From contig NC_071670.1 in assembly GCF_028554725.1 (NCBI RefSeq), positions 26,902,001 to 26,966,000 of the forward strand: 64,000 nucleotides of DNA, read 5' to 3'. Of this stretch, positions 59,085 to 64,000 are shown one piece after another. The notes under the pieces were generated by a model that worked only from the letters and a program-made list of their open reading frames with translations, was not told where the DNA came from and searched no databases. The stretch's first letter is position 1. Every line of letters begins with the position of its first letter. This DNA comes from Zeugodacus cucurbitae (lineage: Eukaryota > Arthropoda > Insecta > Diptera > Tephritidae). The position numbers and the translations under genes were made by a program.

Positions 59085-59820
59085 TGCCTTTTAAGAATAT
59101 TACATCTTTAAGGCAACATTTGAATTGTTCTGGTGTTTTTTTTTTAATAAATAATTTAACGAAGCAATTTATTAAACTGCAATTTACGGATATTTAAGTA
59201 ATTTTTATTGAAAAACATACCTCTAAGTGAATTAACGAAAAAATCGATGTAACGACAGGCCTGACAATTGATAGGCGTGTTTTATTTGACCACCACAAGC
59301 TAATAGCTAAATCATGGACAAATAAAACGGATTTAGCTTATTTCATATCTTCGCTTAAAAATGAATTGTGTTGGCAATGCGGTCCCGAACTCTCAGCTGA
59401 AATGTAATTTATTTGAAAAAAAAGTTGAATTTATAAATCAAATTTCCTTTTGTTTACCGCTTTTCTATAATATTCTGATTTTTAAGGAATCTACAAGCAT
59501 TATTCGATCCGGGATGGTCAAAATAGATATGGATAAAGTTCGATAGAATTTAAAATTTTTGTTTGTTTACATTTTTATATGTCAAAATGGGGTTTCTCGC
59601 TATTGCCAACTACTTTTTTATGGAAAGAACCAAACTATTGTGAATGAAAAAAAGTGATGAACTGGCAATGCCTCTGGTTCAATATACAAGCTATGATAGC
59701 TTATGACAAGCCAACATAATTATGTTGGCTAAGTCTTCCATACAAAATAAGCTAATAGCTTAATTTGCTGGTCAAATAAAACACGCCAAATGTGTTCCTT
59801 ATTTCGGAAAAGTACTCATA
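59085..59820 (-). mobile_element. second copy of the 12031-type element, split by a MITE
   Basis: In reverse complement the sequence matches 12041-12190: TCCGAAATAA, AATTGTCAG, CGTTACATCG, CACTTAGAGG and AAATATCCGT in the same order. The TIR end near 59810-59820 has decayed, and the other end was not found. Confidence 0.65.
59274..59787. mobile_element. 514-bp MITE with GGCGTGTTTTATTTGACC termini
   Basis: Perfect inverted ends GGCGTGTTTTATTTGACC / GGTCAAATAAAACACGCC, followed by a shared AGCTAATAGCT motif. It interrupts the 12031-type element, whose intact homologue shows the empty site. No clear target duplication. Superfamily not assigned. Confidence 0.75.
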
Positions 59821-60247
59821 CATAATCATACTCGTGCACTGCCTTATCCACAATTTCTCCCCACCCTGTGCAATCATTAGGCAATAAAAGATAATAACCA
59901 CACTAACCACTCATGTTATGCCATTTCCGTCGAATAATGTCGAATAATGTAACACCCTGTTCGAACGAGAAGGCACCTTGTGGAATAATAATTATATTTT
60001 CTTTGGTATTACTATGTAGTTTTACAGGGTGTTATATCCACTTTTTACTAAATGGTCAACACAGCGGAAATAAATATGAAGAAAAAAATTAACTAAAAAT
60101 CAACTCTTTAGAAACCGTACCATTTTAACCGTCCATTCAATCATCCTTTTTGAACTTGGCAGTACAAAACAAAAAAAAACAGTCCTAGTTTGAATAAATT
60201 TTCCATTGACAAAGTGACAAAGTGTTATTCAGTATTATGATTTTTAA

Positions 60248-60802
60248 TGCCCGGTTTCACAGTTCGTACTTAAGTTGTGCCCAAATAAAATCTTAGCTAT
60301 GCATTGTAGTTGACTGAGTAGTCATTTGTGTTTCACAGTCGATGCTAATTTTATATAAAATTCTATTATGATATATGGCAGCACAATGAAAAACATTTGT
60401 TTACAAATACCATCTGACAAATTGAAATTATTGTTGATGAAAATGAAAAATAACTTTGCGACGAATAAATTTAGAATCTGGGAAATGGATGGAAACAATA
60501 AAAAGACACCGAATTTTTTTGACAAATAAGTCAATATTCAAAACAAAAATCAGCTGTTACTTAAGCACTGCTTAAGTCTCCCATTTTCAGTACTTAAGCA
60601 GAACTGAAGTATGAACTGTAAAACGCAATATTTCTGTTTCATCTTAAGCACAACCTAAGCACTGACTGTGAAACTGGGCAAAAATCAGCTGTTGCCTAAG
60701 CACTGCTTAAGTCTCCCATTTTCAGTATTTAAGCAGAACTTTTTCTTTAATATTCCTGTTTTATCTTAGGCACAACCTAAGCACTAACTGTGAAACCGGG
60801 CA
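60248..60802. mobile_element. 555-bp Harbinger-like MITE with duplicated right end
   Basis: The left end is TGCCCGGTTTCACAGTTCGT and the right end, in reverse complement, is TGCCCGGTTTCACAGTTAGT. TAA is duplicated at 60245-60247 and 60803-60805. The right ~130 bp (ATCAGCTGTTACTTAAGCAC to GTGAAACTGGGC, 60548-60679) is tandemly repeated (60680-60802), so the element has an internal second right terminus. Confidence 0.8.
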
Positions 60803-60988
60803 TAAATGTGCCAGTTAGATCTTGCAGTTAGGATTGCATAAAACGGAATTAAATTCGGGTTGAAGTTTCTATCATTTGAAGTTTATATAAATCAAAGGTG
60901 TTGAAAAAGAATTTTCAAAATGTCAAGATGATTATCGGTAAGTGCTGGCCACACTTGAGCAAAATGAGAAATGCCTCGAAGAAACAGC

Positions 60989-61616
60989 TAGGGATGCAAA
61001 CATCGTGATGTGGTCGATGTATCGATGTTTCTTCAAAAACCATCGGAAAACATCGGCCATTAAAACATCGATCTATCGAAACATCGATATATTTTGAACT
61101 TTTATAACGTATTTTAATAGTTAGTTTAAATAGTTAATTTCCGAAGCAGAAGCATACATAAATGAAATATAGTGGTTAGTACGTCTTAAGTTTATACATT
61201 TTATTTTACTTAGCTTTATCTGTCTGTTAAAACTTTTTCGCAATAAATAACAGAGATTAGAAACAACATCTCGGAAAATTGCTTCACTGGCGTTTTTCTC
61301 CATGCTTTTCATGTCAACCCACATTCTGATTGATAAGTGTAACAGTTGGTCCAAGCTGGGAGTAGACAACGCCAGAATTAAATTCTCAGAACAGATTATA
61401 AATTTAACCGCAGTATTCTGCTCACATTCCTCTAACGAATTCTCCGTATTTTACATTAAAACGAATTCCAATGTGTCAAAGCGCTTCCAAACAGAGGATT
61501 TCGGGTTAATACCAGAAAATGTGTGAAAAAAAATTTTAATATAAAACATCGACAGATTTTTTTTTTGACGAAAACATTCATGTTTCAGAAACATCGATAC
61601 ATAGTTTGCAACCCTA
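60989..61616. mobile_element. 628-bp hAT-type MITE
   Basis: Ends TAGGGATGCAAAC and, in reverse complement, TAGGGTTGCAAAC. GAAACAGC is duplicated exactly at 60981-60988 and 61617-61624, the 8-bp hAT signature. Several ATCGATGTTTC motifs lie near both ends and could be transposase sites. An internal plus-strand frame (to 61526) ends KRFQTEDFGLIPENV, shared with the hAT remnant at 22056. Confidence 0.9.
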
Positions 61617-61624
61617 GAAACAGC

Positions 61625-62549
61625 AAATATATTGATGAGTATAAGTGAATACCATAACCTCTTACAAGAACAAACACATTGTTGCTGTTAAGTTTTATTT
61701 ATTGTGTATTTTTTCGACGAAAAGTAATTCGACCCATCACATTTTTTCGAGATATGCAATACACCGATACGTCAAGATACATTCTTATGTGCATTTATTC
61801 ATATAACTGTTAAACGGGAATTGAGTAAGTAAGCTTCAACTCTTCCAAATACTTTATGACGGCTGATCCACTGTCCTTAGATTATTAAAGTTTGGATTAT
61901 TTGGTTTCTCTTACAGCACATTTAATCAATTGATTACATTCCAAATTGGCGAACCCTTGACTTTCAAAATATAATTTATGGATGCGAATTAGCGTGCGAC
62001 TGTTTTATTTTAATATTGTACAATCTCTTAAGATATACATTACATCTTACATGTAAATAGATATATTTGAATGCGTACAATTTATATATATATATATGTA
62101 TGTATGCAGCTTAGATTACTAAATAAGATTACTTAATTACCCTGCACAATTGTCCTTCCAATGGACAAATAGTGAGACAAACTCACATGCGTGTGTGCAG
62201 TCTAAGGCTTGTTATACATATTTTTTTTTGCCTTAGATTGGGTGCAGTCAAAAGGAGCTTACAGCCATTTCCATCATTTTGATTCAGTTACGAATTGTGG
62301 AGAATTGTCCTATTCATTATTTCCATGTACACATTAACAAATGTTATTCAATTAACTACAAATATGCATGTACCTATGTATGTTTAAAGTTATCGCAAGT
62401 CGTAAGGTATTAAAAGTCGTGTCTAAATTGTGTTAATTGTTAACGTATTTTGAAACAATTGAACTTATATATCTACATATCTACATATGTACATATGTAT
62501 GTATAAATATATATTTGTATGTACATGGGTGCAATTTAATATGTGCTTT
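61625..62549. other. 3' flank / possible 3' UTR of the host gene
   Basis: Follows the stop codon of the minus-strand host gene. TTTATT on the plus strand (AATAAA on the minus), for example near 62003 and 61690, could be poly(A) signals. TACATATGTA simple sequence occurs near 62478-62500. No coding sequence seen. Confidence 0.4.
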
Positions 62550-62704
62550 TTAAGCCATTTCAAGTGGAAGGCGATATGTTTCGCGGAGTAATATTGAAGG
62601 CAACAATAATAATATACAAAATAGCCAATTCGAAAGCATAGACACTGGGAAACGAGACAATAACTTCGAGGCGGTGTTATGCTGTACGGCAGCTGGCAAT
62701 TCTC
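62550..62704 (-). CDS. last coding exon of a dpr-like Ig-superfamily gene
   Basis: On the minus strand an acceptor (T-rich tract, then TTTTTAG) at 62705 is followed by a frame encoding ELPAAVQHNTASKLLSRF, then NWLFCILLLLPSILL and a short tail to TAA at 62552-62550. The first codon is completed by the single base left by the upstream exon, so the phases agree. Known dpr proteins end their second Ig domain with a similar G-E-x-P-A-A-x-Q segment followed by a hydrophobic C-terminal membrane segment or GPI signal. The 15-residue hydrophobic stretch fits this. These are neuronal surface receptors that bind DIP partners in synaptic matching. The exact paralogue is not identified. Confidence 0.8.
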
Positions 62705-63820
62705 CTAAAAATATAAAAATAAATATATTTATATATTGATCTTTAAATAAAATACATTTTGTTTCGAATACTTTTTGAGTTTGGTCAAAAAATCTTCAAC
62801 AGTATGTTAATGACTGAATAGTTAGAGAATACGAGTTGAGGGTACTAATTAATAACATGTGTTTTAATGCAATTCTAAAAAATGAAGCACTTAAATAATT
62901 TGAATCAGAATTGAGTGCAAATAAAATTAGCTATATACTTATTTCGAAATCTCGACTCTTTTTAGCGTACGAATAAGCCAAGTGGGTTTCTTTGTAGATT
63001 TCATTTATTCATACCGAATATTCCTAAAGAAATGAGTTCGCCCAAGTGATCTTTGGGAAATCCAAAAACATCGATTCGACAACATAAAATAAAAGATACC
63101 GAATACGGACGCTAATGAGCATATGTATTATGTACGACGTTCGGTTAATAATAAAAATTCGGACACATATATATTTCTCTGTGGATTAATAAAGATGATA
63201 TTCAAAATAAAGGAATGAATACATTATTATATCCACTGTATATGCATATATATAGAGTGCAATAATTATTTTAGGTGTAAACAAGTTGAGATGTATGAAG
63301 ATTCGTCGTAAAGTACTTGTGTTGCTCCAGCCAAAGTGATGTAAAATCACTCAATTAAAATAAAATATTTACCGTTGCCATAAGTTCCTCTAATTAATGA
63401 CATTAGTTGATTAGATATTGTAATGGAAACTGAGATCTAATATGCAACGCTAATTGAAGCTAATTAGTTGAACAACAGAGTATATGCGGGGAACGCTGAG
63501 AAAAATAGTTTTATGCATTATCCATTAGTTGAGAAACCTATGACATTTATATTCAAATTCTGACTGGTTGAAAACAAAGAAATAACGAAACTTTCTCGGC
63601 AAGGTTCTTTTGAAAACTGTCAAAAGTTATCGAATATGTTACTGCTGAGTCGCGATTAATCACAAGAAAAAATGTGCTCAGGAAGAGAGAACAAAATCGC
63701 TTGCGTTTTAGGCATTCTACAACGTTCTCAACGCTGAGAAACAACGGACTTAGTTTCTTACTAAGCAGTGCCATTATTCAATCATGTGTTTGAACTAAAA
63801 AAGTATTAAAACTTCCTTAC
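62705..63820 (-). other. intron between the two dpr-like exons
   Basis: 1,116 bp bounded by GTAAGG (donor, 63820 side) and TAG (acceptor, 62705 side) on the minus strand. AT-rich, with no transposon termini recognised. Confidence 0.75.
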
Positions 63821-63945
63821 CTGTCAGCACTTGCACCTGAACTATTGCAGTGAAGAGCTTCCCAATAGAACAGGAATAGTTCCCACTATCAATGAGTTTG
63901 GCGTCTGGTATTGAAATACGACTAATAAGCCATTTCTCTGAGGTG
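63821..63945 (-). CDS. Ig-domain exon of a dpr-like gene
   Basis: The 125-bp exon has consensus splice sites on both sides: a TTACTTATTTGCAG acceptor and an ACAG|GTAAGG donor. It enters in phase with one base to complete a codon and leaves in phase 1. It encodes TSEKWLISRISIPDAKLIDS and GNYSCSIGKLFTAIVQVQVL: the F and G strands of an Ig domain with the D-x-G-x-Y-x-C signature around the second cysteine. Dpr second Ig domains have a very similar DSGNYTC segment. Upstream exons would lie to the right of the window. It is the only sequence here with host-gene character: no stops, proper splice sites and matching phases. Confidence 0.82.
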
Positions 63946-64000
63946 CTGCAAATAAGTAAAATAAATCAAGATAAGATAAGCAAATAATTATTGTGTATAC

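Noticed and set aside
1..64000. tRNA, rRNA or other structured RNA genes
   Set aside because: I saw no tRNA-like box A/B pairs in cloverleaf context and no rRNA sequence while reading; a tRNAscan/Infernal run would be decisive.

Overview
This window is AT-rich eukaryotic DNA from a higher fly (Schizophora, most likely a tephritid fruit fly; the family is an inference). Support for a fly comes from an INE-1/DINE-1-like element, errantivirus fragments, R1-, RTE- and Jockey-type retroelement pieces, and two coding exons of a dpr-like cell-surface immunoglobulin gene. It is almost entirely a graveyard of nested mobile elements. The only host coding sequence I can support lies at the right edge on the minus strand: an Ig-domain exon (63821-63945) spliced in matching phase to a final exon (62550-62704) ending in a hydrophobic tail. 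Everything to the left is therefore 3' flank of that gene.

Layout. 1-5 kb: AT-rich DNA, a decayed repeat and a Harbinger-like MITE. 5.1-7.6 kb: a decayed transposase-like gene (minus) split by a TTAA-flanked MITE. 7.8-10.3 kb: a truncated HINE fused to an RTE retrotransposon 5' part. 10.3-17.5 kb: several copies of a ~1.2 kb interspersed repeat, here called the HINE family (Helentron-associated interspersed element), plus TA- and TTA-flanked DNA transposons. 18.7-21.4 kb: a DINE-1-like element carrying a Tigger/pogo element and a tandem array with higher-order structure. 21.4-36 kb: Tc1/mariner, hAT, pogo-like, RTE and more HINE copies, including inverted dimers. 36.5-47.4 kb: a nearly complete autonomous Helentron (HUH Rep, PIF1-like helicase, AP-type endonuclease), broken by a Jockey-type insertion and three frameshifts. 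47.4-55.7 kb: an errantivirus remnant whose env region is split by a 6 kb hAT element, which itself holds a canonical Helitron and an inverted HINE dimer. 55.7-58.9 kb: R1-like and RTE retroelement fragments. 59-61.6 kb: three MITEs. 62.5-64 kb: the host gene.

The most interesting signal is the relation between the Helentron and the many short repeats. All share a 3' terminal hairpin followed by a tail ending CTTGTT, and two hairpin base pairs differ between copies by compensatory changes. The Helentron keeps every catalytic motif I would look for, so it is a plausible source of the machinery that spread the short repeats. Boundaries given for degenerate repeats are approximate (tens of bases). 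Boundaries flanked by target-site duplications are exact.
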